Shown here piece by piece: positions 45,258 to 54,296 of a stretch of DNA of 64,000 nt (position 1 is its first letter; each line of letters begins with the position of its first letter). The stretch lies in contig JACKNM010000017.1 in NCBI GenBank assembly GCA_024234875.1, positions 67,342 through 131,341 on the forward strand, read 5' to 3'. The translations under genes and the position numbers were made by a program. Under the pieces are notes generated by a model, which saw only the letters and a program-made list of their open reading frames with translations, ran no database searches and was not told where the DNA came from. The DNA comes from Ectothiorhodospiraceae bacterium. Its GTDB lineage: Bacteria > Pseudomonadota > Gammaproteobacteria > HK1.

Positions 45258-46460
45258 ATGGCGGTCGTATTCGACGAAGGCGCGCCGACGCAGTCGCGCT
45301 CGACCTTCGCACGTATCGTCAACGACGAGACCAACCGGTCCGTCTTCTACCAGATCGTCGTCTTCGGGCTCATCGCCTGGGTCGCCTGGTACCTGTTTAC
45401 CAATACCGCGCACAACCTGGAGACCCGGGGCATGAGCTCCGGCTTCGGGTTCCTGGGCTCGACTGCCGGGTTCAGCATCGCGTGGACGGTCATCCCGTAC
45501 GAGCCGACCAACAGCTACGGCTACGTATTCCTGGTCGGTATCGTCAACACGCTGGTGGTCTCGCTGACTGCCATCGTGTTCACCACCATTCTCGGATTCT
45601 TCATCGGTGTCTTCCGGCTGTCGCGCAACTGGCTCGTCGCCACGCTCGCCTCGTGGTACGTCGAGATCATTCGCAACACGCCCCTGCTGCTCCAGATCCT
45701 GTTCTGGTACACCGCGGTGTTCAGCCTGCTCCCGCGGCCGAAGCAGAGCATCGAGATCCTGGGGATGTTCCCGCTCAACAACCGCGGGTTCTACTACCCC
45801 GCGCCGGTCCCCGGTGACGGCTTCTGGATGACGATGCTCGCGATCGTGGTCGGCATCGTGCTGGCGTACGTCATCGCGGTGCGCGCCAAACGCAAGCAGA
45901 TCGCGACCGGTGAACGCTCGGCGGTTGCACTGCCGGTGCTCGGCGCGGTGATCGGGCTGCCGGTGGTGGTCTACCTCGTGACCGGCCAGCCGCTCGCGTG
46001 GGACCAGCCGGAGCTCAAGGGCTTCAACTTCGTCGGCGGCGGAAGCGTTCCGCCGGCCTTCTGTGCACTGTTCCTGGCCCTGGTGATCTACCACGCGGCG
46101 TACATCGCCGAGAACGTCCGCGCCGGAATCATGTCGGTCACCAAGGGGCAGACCGAGGCGGCCTACTCGCTGGGGTTGCGTCCGAGCTGGACCATGCGGC
46201 TGGTCATCATCCCGCAGGCGATGCGAGCCATCATCCCGCCGTTGATCAGCACCTGGATGACGGTGGTCAAGAACTCGTCCCTGGCGGTGGCAATCGGGTA
46301 TCCCGACGTGGTCGCGGTCTTCATGCAGACCTCGCTCAACCAGTCCGGGCATGCCATCGAGATCGTCGCCATGGTGATGCTGTTCTACAGCGTGGTGAGC
46401 CTCACCATCTCGGCGGCGCTCAACTACTACAACAAGCTGATTCAGCTCAAAGAGCGGTAA
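45258..46460 (+). CDS. aapQ: general L-amino acid ABC transporter permease
   Basis: A 400-residue inner-membrane permease of the His/Glu family with about eight hydrophobic helices. WYVEIIRNTPLLLQILFWY and the ATPase-contact loop AENVRAGIMSVTKGQTEAAYSLG are diagnostic, and the large insert between the first helices is typical of AapQ. ATG at 45258 preceded by AGGGGGA. It heterodimerises with AapM. Confidence 0.93.
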   Translation: MAVVFDEGAPTQSRSTFARIVNDETNRSVFYQIVVFGLIAWVAWYLFTNTAHNLETRGMSSGFGFLGSTAGFSIAWTVIPYEPTNSYGYVFLVGIVNTLVVSLTAIVFTTILGFFIGVFRLSRNWLVATLASWYVEIIRNTPLLLQILFWYTAVFSLLPRPKQSIEILGMFPLNNRGFYYPAPVPGDGFWMTMLAIVVGIVLAYVIAVRAKRKQIATGERSAVALPVLGAVIGLPVVVYLVTGQPLAWDQPELKGFNFVGGGSVPPAFCALFLALVIYHAAYIAENVRAGIMSVTKGQTEAAYSLGLRPSWTMRLVIIPQAMRAIIPPLISTWMTVVKNSSLAVAIGYPDVVAVFMQTSLNQSGHAIEIVAMVMLFYSVVSLTISAALNYYNKLIQLKER

Positions 46461-46466
46461 ACGACG

Positions 46467-47828
46467 ATGGCCACCGACAACACTCAGCCGGGCCAGGATG
46501 CCGCGATCGTCTTCGAGCCGAAGCAGAGCCGGTCCGCGCCGGTGGCGTCGGTCGGCGTGATCGGCTGGCTGCGCGAGAACCTCTTCTACTCGTGGTTCAG
46601 CACCATCGTCACGGTGGTGGTGGCATGGGGCATGTTCGAGGGCGCGGCCTATCTGTACGACTGGGGCGTGACCAAGGCCGTGTTCGAGGCCGAGTCGCGG
46701 CGACAGTGCCTGAACACGAGCCCCGACGGTGCGTGCTGGGCCGGCATCATCGATTGGATGAACGGCTTCATGTACGGCCGATATCCGGACGAGGAGCAGT
46801 GGCGAATCAATCTGGGCGGGGTTCTGCTGATCGCCTGGGTCCTGCCGTTCTGGCTGCCGAACCTCAAGGGCAAGATCGGCATCGGCATGAGCGCGGTGAT
46901 GGTCTACCCGTTCCTCGCCGCCTACCTGTTCCTCGGCGGCGAGCGCGGCGTGTTCCTGAACCTGATGGTGTTCCTGGCCATCACCTTGCTGGTGCTGAAC
47001 TGGGTGCACGTGGTCCTGTTCTATCTGACCGGTAGAACGCTCACCGAGAACCTGGTGCGGATGACCGGGTTCGAGCATCGGCCGGAGACGACGCACAAGT
47101 ATCCGATGCTCGCGCTGGTGGCGGTGGTGTGGGGCTGTGTCTACGCCTGGTTGGGCGACTGGCAGCTCGAGCTGGTGCGCACCAACCTCTGGGGGGGGCT
47201 GTTCCTGACCATCGTCATCGCCGGTGTCGCCATCGTGAGCGCATTGCCGGGTGGCGTCGCGCTCGCGCTCGCGCGCCGCTCGACGATGCCGGTGATTCGG
47301 GTGTTCGCGATCACCTTCATCGAGCTGTTCCGCTCGGTGCCCCTGATCACCGTCCTGTTCATGGCGGTGACGATGATGCCGCTGTTCCTGCCGGAGGACT
47401 TCCAGCTCAACAAGCTGGTGCAGGTGATGATCGGGGTCTGTCTGTTCGCGGCCGCCTACATGGCCGAGGTGGTGCGCGGCGGCCTGCAGGCGATTCCGAA
47501 CGGCCAGTACGAGGCGGCCAAGGCGATGGGGTTGAGTTACTGGAAGATGATGAATCTCGTCATCCTGCCCCAGGCGCTCAAGCTCATGATCCCGAACATC
47601 GTCGGCAACTTCATGGGGCTGCTGAAGGACACCACGCTGGTGTCGATCATCGGGCTCTACGACATGCTGAACATGCTCAAGGCGGTCGGCCAGAACCCGA
47701 TCTGGATCGGGCTGCACAAGGAGCCCCTGGTCTTCGGCGCGGCGATCTACTTCGTGCTGTGCTTCGCGATGTCGAAGTACAGCCAGCGGCTCGAGCGGAC
47801 CATCGGCCAGGGCAACACTGGGCGATAG
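46467..47828 (+). CDS. aapM: general L-amino acid ABC transporter permease
   Basis: A 453-residue partner permease with additional N-terminal helices, then the conserved core ITFIELFRSVPLITVLF and the EAA loop AEVVRGGLQAIPNGQYEAAKAMG. It starts six bases after aapQ and is co-translated with it. Together with AapJ and AapP it should import a broad range of L-amino acids. Confidence 0.93.
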   Translation: MATDNTQPGQDAAIVFEPKQSRSAPVASVGVIGWLRENLFYSWFSTIVTVVVAWGMFEGAAYLYDWGVTKAVFEAESRRQCLNTSPDGACWAGIIDWMNGFMYGRYPDEEQWRINLGGVLLIAWVLPFWLPNLKGKIGIGMSAVMVYPFLAAYLFLGGERGVFLNLMVFLAITLLVLNWVHVVLFYLTGRTLTENLVRMTGFEHRPETTHKYPMLALVAVVWGCVYAWLGDWQLELVRTNLWGGLFLTIVIAGVAIVSALPGGVALALARRSTMPVIRVFAITFIELFRSVPLITVLFMAVTMMPLFLPEDFQLNKLVQVMIGVCLFAAAYMAEVVRGGLQAIPNGQYEAAKAMGLSYWKMMNLVILPQALKLMIPNIVGNFMGLLKDTTLVSIIGLYDMLNMLKAVGQNPIWIGLHKEPLVFGAAIYFVLCFAMSKYSQRLERTIGQGNTGR

Positions 47829-47892
47829 CACGTGGCCCTGACGCGCCGCGCCCGAGAGGGCGCCGGCGCGTGTGACGGCTCGGAGAGAAGAC

Positions 47893-48690
47893 GTGAGCGC
47901 GACCGATACGGTGCCCATGGCCCCCGAGGGGCAGATCGCATCCGCGATCACCGACGAGGAGGTCATCCGCCTCATCAACGTGAACAAGTGGTACGGCGAG
48001 TTCCACGTGCTCAAGGACGTGAACCTGTCCGTGCGCCGCGGTGAGCGGATCGTCATCTGCGGACCGTCGGGCTCGGGCAAGTCGACCCTGATCCGTTGCA
48101 TCAACCGGCTGGAGCAGCATCAGGAAGGCGAGATCATCGTCAACGGCACGACGCTCGACAGCAACGTCAAGAACATCGAGGCCATTCGTAGCGACGTCGG
48201 GATGGTGTTCCAGTCCTTCAACCTGTTTCCGCATCTCACCGTGCTGGAGAACTGCACGCTCGCACCGATGTGGGTGCGCAAGCGTCCCCTCGACGAGGCG
48301 GCAGACGTCGCGATGAAGTATCTCGAGCGGGTACGGATTCCGGAGCAGGCCCACAAGTATCCGGGACAGCTCTCCGGCGGGCAGCAGCAGCGGGTCGCGA
48401 TCGCACGCAGTCTGTGCATGAACCCCAACATCATGCTGTTCGACGAGCCGACGTCGGCACTCGATCCGGAGATGATCTCCGAGGTGCTCGACGTGATGGT
48501 GGAGCTCGCCGCCTCCGGCATGACGATGCTGGTGGTGACCCACGAGATGGCGTTCGCCCGCAAGGTGGCGGACCGTGTGATCTTCATGGACCAGGGCGAG
48601 ATCGTCGAGGAGAACGCCCCCGACGAGTTCTTCGCCAACCCGCGGGTCGACCGCTCCAGGTTGTTCTTGAGTCAGATCCTGGCGCACTGA
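47893..48690 (+). CDS. aapP: general L-amino acid ABC transporter ATP-binding protein
   Basis: A 265-residue ABC ATPase with Walker A GPSGSGKST, Q-loop in VFQSFNLFPH, signature LSGGQQQRVAIAR and Walker B MLFDEPTSALD, closest to AapP/GlnQ/BztD. GTG at 47893 has GGAGAGAAG just upstream; the GTG at 47872 is an in-frame alternative. It ends the aapJQMP set. Confidence 0.93.
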   Translation: MSATDTVPMAPEGQIASAITDEEVIRLINVNKWYGEFHVLKDVNLSVRRGERIVICGPSGSGKSTLIRCINRLEQHQEGEIIVNGTTLDSNVKNIEAIRSDVGMVFQSFNLFPHLTVLENCTLAPMWVRKRPLDEAADVAMKYLERVRIPEQAHKYPGQLSGGQQQRVAIARSLCMNPNIMLFDEPTSALDPEMISEVLDVMVELAASGMTMLVVTHEMAFARKVADRVIFMDQGEIVEENAPDEFFANPRVDRSRLFLSQILAH

Positions 48691-48696
48691 GCCAGG

Positions 48697-48720
48697 CGAG
48701 GTCGCGCGGCGCCGACCTCG
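48697..48720 (+). terminator. hairpin after aapP
   Basis: CGAGGTCG (48697-48704) and CGACCTCG (48713-48720) form a perfect 8-bp stem with an 8-base GC loop, six bases after the aapP stop. No U-tract follows. Confidence 0.45.
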
Positions 48721-48744
48721 TACGTCCGGCGACTCGGCTCCCCA

Positions 48745-48779
48745 TTTCCCGGATTGCGCTTCGCTTCATCCGGGCTACG
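48745..48779. repeat. REP-like element
   Basis: TTCCCGGATTGCGC then TTCGCTTCATCCGGGCTACG: the stem CCCGGAT (48748-48754) / ATCCGGG (48768-48774) with a conserved interior matches an extragenic palindrome I know to be dispersed in many gamma- and betaproteobacteria, usually ending in CTACG. It is a single copy here, between aapP and the aminotransferase. Confidence 0.65.
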
Positions 48780-48823
48780 ATCACTGCGATTCGTGGTACG
48801 CCCGCGCGCCGAGTCATTCCGAT

Positions 48824-50026
48824 ATGCGATACGCGAGCATCGTCCGTCGTCTCGATTCCAAGGCCTCGCGCGCGTGGGCGATCCACGCCGCGGCGGCGCG
48901 ACGCCAGGCGGCGGGGGAGGACGTCATCCTGCTCAGCATCGGCGATCCCGATTTCGGGACCCCGGTCGCGGTGGTCGAGCGCGCGTTCGAGGCGTTGCGC
49001 GCAGGGCGGACCAGGTACGGTGGCTTTGCCGGCGATCCGGCGCTGCGCGAGGCGGTGGCGCGTCAGCAGACACGGATCCAGGGCCGCGAGGTCGCGCCGG
49101 ACGAGGTGACGATCTTCGTCGGCGCGCAGAACGCGCTCTATGCGGCGGCGCGGTGCCTGGTGGAGAGCGGTGACGAGGCGGTGGTGTTCGACCCCGGCTA
49201 CGTGACCTACGAGGGCGTGGTGGCGGCGACCGGTGCGACGCGGGTCGACGTGTTGCTCGATGCGTCGCGGGGGTTCCACCTCGATCCCGAGCGGTTGCGC
49301 GCCGCGATCACCAGCCGCACCCGGATGTTGCTCCTCAACACGCCGCACAACCCGACCGGGATGGTGATGCGTGCCGAGGAGCTGGCGGCGATCGCCGAGC
49401 TCGCCCGCGAGCACGATCTCTGGGTGGTGGCCGACGAGGTCTACGCGGATCTCGTCTTCGACGTGCCGCACGTGAGCATCGCGTCGCTACCCGGCATGGC
49501 CGAGCGCTCGGTGGTCGTCGGGTCGGTCTCGAAGTCGCATGCGATGCAGGGTTGGCGAATCGGCTGGACGGTGGCGCCGCGTGAGCTCACCGGGCATCTG
49601 ACCAATCTCATCAAGCCGATGCACTACGGCACCGCGCCGTTCGTGCAGGACGCGGCGGCGTTCGCGCTGTCGACCGATCTCGAGGAGGTCGGGCTGATGC
49701 GGGCTGCCTACCGCCGGCGCCGCGACCTCGTGTGGCACCGACTCGAGGCCGTTCCCGGGCTACGCTGCTCGCCGCCGGAAGGCTCGATGTTCCTGTTCGT
49801 GGACGTGCGTGGCACCGGGCTCGACGGCGAGGCCTTCGCCGAGGGCTTGCTCGACTTCGCCGGCGTCTCGCTGTTGCCGGGCTCGGGCTTCGGACCGTCG
49901 GTGGTCGGCTACGTGCGGCTCAGCCTGTCCGCGCCGGAGGCGGTGCTCGAGCGCGCCTGCGATCGAATCGAGCGGTATGTCGAGCACCTGCGCCGCGGCG
50001 CAGCCGGGCAGAGGAGCGGACGATGA
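48824..50026 (+). CDS. class I/II pyridoxal-phosphate aminotransferase
   Basis: A 400-residue fold-type I aminotransferase of the AspC/AspB-like subfamily. LSIGDPDFGTP, NTPHNPTGMV, VVADEVYADL and the PLP lysine in SVSKSHAMQGWRIGW are visible; RLSLSAPE near the C-terminus carries the carboxylate-binding Arg. The amino-acid substrate is not fixed by sequence. It follows the amino-acid transporter and overlaps the next hydrolase gene (ATGA), pointing to catabolism of imported amino acids. Confidence 0.88.
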   Translation: MRYASIVRRLDSKASRAWAIHAAAARRQAAGEDVILLSIGDPDFGTPVAVVERAFEALRAGRTRYGGFAGDPALREAVARQQTRIQGREVAPDEVTIFVGAQNALYAAARCLVESGDEAVVFDPGYVTYEGVVAATGATRVDVLLDASRGFHLDPERLRAAITSRTRMLLLNTPHNPTGMVMRAEELAAIAELAREHDLWVVADEVYADLVFDVPHVSIASLPGMAERSVVVGSVSKSHAMQGWRIGWTVAPRELTGHLTNLIKPMHYGTAPFVQDAAAFALSTDLEEVGLMRAAYRRRRDLVWHRLEAVPGLRCSPPEGSMFLFVDVRGTGLDGEAFAEGLLDFAGVSLLPGSGFGPSVVGYVRLSLSAPEAVLERACDRIERYVEHLRRGAAGQRSGR

Positions 50027-50976
50027 TCTACGTGGCGAACTCCGAGGCGACGCCGGGGGCCGAGACCACGGTGCGGGCGCTGGTCGACGGCGCGTCGGGT
50101 CTGGACGCGATCGAGGCGGGCATTCGGTTGGTGGAGAAGGACCCGTCGATTCGCAGCGTCGGCTACAACTCCTGGCCCAATCTCCTCGGCGACCTCGAGC
50201 TCGACGCCGCGATGATGGACGGTGACACGCTCCGCACGGGTGCGGTGGGGGCGTTGCGTGGCTTCCTGCATCCGGTGAGCGTCGCCCGCGCGGTGATGGA
50301 GCGCCTCCCGCACGAGCTGCTGGTGGGCGAGGGGGCAGCGCGCTTCGCGGCCGAGATCGGCGCCGAGGCTGCGGTCAACGAGACCGAGGACTGCCGCGCC
50401 GCATGGCGGCGGATGCTGGAGGCGAACGCGAGCCCCGAGCAACTCGCCGACTGGCCGTCGGGGCCGCTGGCCGAGCTCAGCATGCGGGCCGCCGATCCGG
50501 AGGTCGGGCGCGATACCACCGTGTTCCTGACCCACGACCGGGCCGGCTCGATCGCCGCCGGTGTGAGCACCTCGGGTTGGGCCTGGAAGTACCCCGGGCG
50601 TCTCGGCGACAGTCCGCTCATCGGTGCCGGCTGCTACGCGGATACCGCTTTCGGCGCGGCTGCGTGCACGGGGACGGGGGAGATGACGATCCGCGCGTCC
50701 ACCGCCCGCTCGGTCGTCCTCTACATGAAGACCGGGATGACGGTGGAGGAGGCGGTGATGGAGGCGGTCGACGACCTTCGTCGTCTGCGCGGAGGGCTGC
50801 TGTTCGGCGTCCAGATCCACGCCATCGACCCGCACGGCGGACACAAGGTGGTTTACGCCTACCAGCCGAAGATGGAGGAATCCCTCGCCCGGCGCGCAGC
50901 GAGCGCGCGGCACTGGTTCTGGCGCGAGGGCATGGCCGGGCCGGAGCTCCGCGACAGCGAGCGAGTGCGTCTGTGA
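50023..50976 (+). CDS. N(4)-(beta-N-acetylglucosaminyl)-L-asparaginase / beta-aspartyl hydrolase family (Ntn hydrolase)
   Basis: A 317-residue N-terminal-nucleophile hydrolase of the asparaginase_2/glycosylasparaginase family. The self-cleavage site lies in VGRDTTVFLTHD, where the Thr after Asp becomes the nucleophile. TSGWAWKYPGRLGDSPLIGAG and TGTGEMTIR follow as in glycosylasparaginases. It hydrolyses asparagine, isoaspartyl peptides or glycosyl-asparagine. The usual HDT before the nucleophile is RDT here. It starts at the ATG overlapping the aminotransferase stop, releasing aspartate for that enzyme. Confidence 0.87.
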   Translation: MIYVANSEATPGAETTVRALVDGASGLDAIEAGIRLVEKDPSIRSVGYNSWPNLLGDLELDAAMMDGDTLRTGAVGALRGFLHPVSVARAVMERLPHELLVGEGAARFAAEIGAEAAVNETEDCRAAWRRMLEANASPEQLADWPSGPLAELSMRAADPEVGRDTTVFLTHDRAGSIAAGVSTSGWAWKYPGRLGDSPLIGAGCYADTAFGAAACTGTGEMTIRASTARSVVLYMKTGMTVEEAVMEAVDDLRRLRGGLLFGVQIHAIDPHGGHKVVYAYQPKMEESLARRAASARHWFWREGMAGPELRDSERVRL

Positions 50977-50992
50977 CGTCTCGTCCGCGGGC

Positions 50993-51946
50993 TCAGGCGC
51001 GCTCGCGCTCCAGCACCCCGGTGAGGCAGCCGAACCCCCCCGCCGCCTTGATCAGCTCTCGGGCCTCGACGGTGACGCAGGTGATCCCGAGGGCCTCGTA
51101 GAAGCGCTGGTAACGGTCGTAGCCGGCCTCGAGCAGAATGCGCCGCGGGGCGAGGGTGACGAAGTTCATCGCCCGATTCATCTCGCGGTCGGTGCCCTCG
51201 GGCAGGAACGCGACCTCGTGGCCTCGCTCGCGCAGTGCGATCACCAGGGCGTGGGGGGTGCGCCGCGGCCAGGCGATGGCCAGGTCGTGGTCGACGATCC
51301 TGAGCATGCCCATCAGATGCATGGTCCCGTACGGCATGTCGACCACCAGGCAGTCCACGCCGTCGGTGGCCAGCGTCTGAGCGATCTGCGTGATCGCGGC
51401 GTCGTTGGTGCGATGCCCCCGGCCGACCACCACCGTGCGCGGGTCCAGCCAGGCCGCGTCCGCCCCCTCGAACACCCCGGTTCCGGCGATGCTGCGCACG
51501 ATCGGGACGCCGAGCGCGGCGAGGCGCAGCGCGAGCCAGCGTTCCTCGCCGGCGCGCACCGTGGACGCGGGGCGCGCGAGAACCACGCCCTGGGGCGTCG
51601 CGAGCATCAGATCGGCGCAGAACATCTGGTTCGGCGGCGGGGTCTCGGGCGGGACGACGAGATGGACCGCCACGCCTTCGGCGCGAAACGCGTCGGCCAG
51701 CGCGTCGTGCTCGGCGCCCGCCCGGTCGACGTCGAGCGGCGCCAGCATCTGCACCGCGTCCGGGTCGCTCGAGGCCGCGAGCTCGGGACCGGGTCGATGG
51801 AGCACCACTGCGGTGAGCCGACGCCATTCGCTGTCGATCCCGCAATGGCCCCAGACGCTACCCACCTCCTGGGCCAGCGAGCGGATCCGGGGTGACCAGC
51901 CCGGCCCGCCATAGGCGGAGGTGCCGAAGGTCGAGTCGTCGCTCAT
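50993..51946 (-). CDS. amidinotransferase / dimethylarginine dimethylaminohydrolase family protein
   Basis: A 317-residue guanidino-group-modifying enzyme fold. EVGSVWGHCGIDSEW and LTAVVLHRPGPE open the fold; MFCADLMLAT, GTGVFEGADAAWLD and the C-terminal catalytic Cys in GGFGCLTGVL are present. Members act on arginine or N-methylarginines (arginine deiminase, DDAH, amidinotransferase). The long frame extends upstream, but the ATG at 51946 gives the family N-terminus. It is convergent with the asparaginase gene, 16 bp apart. Confidence 0.85.
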   Translation of the reverse strand: MSDDSTFGTSAYGGPGWSPRIRSLAQEVGSVWGHCGIDSEWRRLTAVVLHRPGPELAASSDPDAVQMLAPLDVDRAGAEHDALADAFRAEGVAVHLVVPPETPPPNQMFCADLMLATPQGVVLARPASTVRAGEERWLALRLAALGVPIVRSIAGTGVFEGADAAWLDPRTVVVGRGHRTNDAAITQIAQTLATDGVDCLVVDMPYGTMHLMGMLRIVDHDLAIAWPRRTPHALVIALRERGHEVAFLPEGTDREMNRAMNFVTLAPRRILLEAGYDRYQRFYEALGITCVTVEARELIKAAGGFGCLTGVLERERA

Positions 51947-52108
51947 CTCGCTCTCGCCATGCTCGTTGGAACGCCGCGCGCCGTGCCGGCGCGGGCCTGG
52001 CGTCGGGGCGCGCGGGATCATACTCTCCGCCGGCCGTCGCCGAGGCCCGCGGGCTCCCGCCACCCGTCTCGGAGCCGTCGTTCCCAACCCCTGTGCTGGA
52101 GCCAGGTC

Positions 52109-53320
52109 ATGCGCGCGCTGCTCGCGAGCGAGGCCGCCCGCGATCCCGACTACCGGCGATTCTGGACGATGGCCGCGGTGGACGCCTTCGGGATGGGCGG
52201 CGAGCAGGTCACCATCGGCCTGCTCGCCCTGCAGATCGGCGGCTCGTCGGCCTGGGTCGGCGGTGCGATGGCGTTGTTCTTCGCCCCGATGGCGGTGATC
52301 GGGGTGCCGGCCGGCGCGCTGGCCGACCGGATGGAGCGCCGGCATCTCCTGCGTCGGGTCGCGCTGCTGGAATGCATCGTGCTCGCCGTCACCGCGGTCC
52401 TGGTCGGGCACGCCGCGGTCGCATCGGTGGCGCTGCTGATGGCGGTGGTGCTCTCGGGGAGCTGTCGGGCGGTGCATTCGGCGGTCCGGGCCAGCTATGC
52501 CTTCGACCTCGTGGGCACTGGCCGCGTGGTGGCCGGCATCGGTCTCCTCAATCTCGGGGTTCGGGCGGGTCAGCTCGTCGGCGCGCTCGCGGCGGGGCTG
52601 GCGTACCGACACGGCGGACCCGAGACGGCCTATGCGACGCTCGCGATCGCGCACCTCCTCGCCTGGTGGCTCGGGCGGCGGCTTCGCTCGGCCGGGCGCG
52701 CGGCGGTGGCGCCGGAGCGCGGGAGCTGGGGTGAGACGCTGCGCGACTATGCGCGAGAGATGCGCGAGAACCGCGTGCTGCTCGCCCTCGTCGGTATCAC
52801 CGCCGCGGTCGAGATTCTGGGGTTCTCCTTCAGCACCGCGCTGCCGGAGATCGCGACCCTGCGTCTCGGCATCGGCGCGGACGGCCTGGGGCTCATGCAT
52901 GCCACGCGCTATGCGGGCGGGCTGACGGCGGCGCTGGTGCTCGCCCTGAACGGGGACCGCGCACGACGCGGGCCGCTGTTCCTCGCCGTGGTGTGTTGCT
53001 TCGGATGCGCGGTCGTGTTGCTCGGTTGGGCCCCCGGTCTACCGTCCACCCTCGTCGCGCTGGCGCTGGTGGCGATGCTGGCGGCCGCCTCCGACGTCCT
53101 CACCCAGAGCATGATGCAACTCTGCGTCGCGGACCGGCTCCGCGGGCGGGCGATGGGGGCGTGGGTGCTGGCGGTGGGCACCGCACCGCTCGGCCACCTG
53201 TGGCTCGGCGCGCTCATCGCCAGCATCGGCATCCCCGCCGCGCTCGGGTTGAATGGCGCCGCGCTGCTCGCGGTCGGGGTGCTCGCGTTACTCCTCGCGC
53301 CGCGTCTGCGGCGGTTGTGA
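52109..53320 (+). CDS. MFS transporter (EntS/MFS_3-like)
   Basis: A 403-residue major-facilitator exporter with twelve predicted helices. The motif A region GALADRMERRHLLR follows helix 2, and an MFS_3-like layout with a cytoplasmic loop around residues 195-220 is seen. The substrate is unknown; relatives export siderophores or drugs. ATG at 52109; upstream in-frame codons look non-coding. It is divergent from the amidinotransferase gene, with 162 bp between them. Confidence 0.85.
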   Translation: MRALLASEAARDPDYRRFWTMAAVDAFGMGGEQVTIGLLALQIGGSSAWVGGAMALFFAPMAVIGVPAGALADRMERRHLLRRVALLECIVLAVTAVLVGHAAVASVALLMAVVLSGSCRAVHSAVRASYAFDLVGTGRVVAGIGLLNLGVRAGQLVGALAAGLAYRHGGPETAYATLAIAHLLAWWLGRRLRSAGRAAVAPERGSWGETLRDYAREMRENRVLLALVGITAAVEILGFSFSTALPEIATLRLGIGADGLGLMHATRYAGGLTAALVLALNGDRARRGPLFLAVVCCFGCAVVLLGWAPGLPSTLVALALVAMLAAASDVLTQSMMQLCVADRLRGRAMGAWVLAVGTAPLGHLWLGALIASIGIPAALGLNGAALLAVGVLALLLAPRLRRL

Positions 53321-53346
53321 GCGGCGAATCGCGGAGCCCGCCGAGG

Positions 53347-53850
53347 TCACGGTGCGGCGGCGTCGGGCTCGGGCCGGCGCCAGTGACCCGAGCGGCCGCC
53401 GCGCTTCTCGACCAGGCGCACCGCGGTGATCTCCATCCCGCGGTCGACCGCCTTGCACATGTCGTAGACGGTCAGCAGCGCCACCTGCACCGCGGTCAGC
53501 GCCTCCATCTCCACCCCGGTGCGACCGACGGTCTCGGCAGTGGCGCGGCAGATCACGCAGCCGGCGGCCGGGTCCGTGGTCAGCTCGAGGGCGACGCGGG
53601 TCAGCGGCAAGGGGTGGCAGAGCGGGATGAGGTCGGCGGTGCGCTTGGCGCCGGTGATGCCCGCGAGTCGGGCGACCGCCAGCACGTCGCCCTTGGCGTG
53701 CGATCCGGCGACGATTCGGGCGAGGGTCTCGGGGCGCATCGTGATCCGGCCCTCGGCGACGGCGACCCGGCGGGTCTCCGGCTTGTCGCCGACGTCCACC
53801 ATGTGGGCCTCGCCGGCAGCGTCGAAGTGGGTGAGCTCGGGGTCGCTCAT
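53347..53850 (-). CDS. moaC: cyclic pyranopterin monophosphate synthase
   Basis: A 167-residue molybdenum-cofactor enzyme that converts the MoaA product to cPMP. Recognised by HFDAAGEAHMVDVGDK, AKRTADLIPLCHPLPL and TGVEMEALTAVQVALLTVYDMCKAVD. ATG at 53850 with GGAGG ten bases upstream. It is divergent from moaD; moaA, moaB and moaE are not in the window. Confidence 0.96.
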   Translation of the reverse strand: MSDPELTHFDAAGEAHMVDVGDKPETRRVAVAEGRITMRPETLARIVAGSHAKGDVLAVARLAGITGAKRTADLIPLCHPLPLTRVALELTTDPAAGCVICRATAETVGRTGVEMEALTAVQVALLTVYDMCKAVDRGMEITAVRLVEKRGGRSGHWRRPEPDAAAP

Positions 53851-54053
53851 CTCGGGGCATCCTCCAGTTCTGCGCCGGTCGGCCCGCGGGGCCGCGCTCC
53901 GGCCGGGCGCGGGGGCATGGTAGGTACAGCGCGGGATCGATGCCAGCGGTGCCGCGGCCCCTGGCCAGCTCGGCACCGAGGTGGGTACCCTGCAGCGGTC
54001 GAGCGATCATCTGGTGCGCGCCGTCATCGGCGCCGGAGACGGGAACCCAATCG

Positions 54054-54287
54054 ATGGCAGTGACTGTGAAGCTCTTCGCGAGCCTGCGTGAGCGGCTCGG
54101 CAACGCCGAGCTGCGGCTCGACCTCGCGCGTGGTGGCGACGTCGCCACGGTGTGGCGGATGGTGAGCGGCGAGCCGGCGCTCCCCGCGAACGTGCGTTGT
54201 GCCGTGAACCTCGAGTACGTCGATGCGAGCCATCCGGTGCGCGATGGCGACGAGGTGGGCTTCTTCCCCCCGGTGACCGGCGGCTGA
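54054..54287 (+). CDS. moaD: molybdopterin synthase sulfur carrier subunit
   Basis: A 77-residue ubiquitin-like protein (VKLFASLRERLG, NLEYVDASHPVRDGDEVGFFPPVTGG) ending in the diglycine that is adenylated and thiocarboxylated. It delivers sulfur to cPMP with MoaE, which is usually next to it but absent here. It ends nine bases before the convergent glnD stop. Confidence 0.92.
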   Translation: MAVTVKLFASLRERLGNAELRLDLARGGDVATVWRMVSGEPALPANVRCAVNLEYVDASHPVRDGDEVGFFPPVTGG

Positions 54288-54296
54288 GCCGCGCGC

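Noticed and set aside
45222..48104. A 960-codon minus-strand open frame opposite aapQ-aapM-aapP
   Set aside because: It is the antisense of three clear transporter genes, rich in Arg/His/Asp; no start signal and no domain.
53318..53360. CGGAGCCCGCCGAGG downstream of the MFS gene as another copy of the cmk-rpsA repeat
   Set aside because: Only about a dozen bases match the unit and the rest diverges; chance in this GC-rich sequence.
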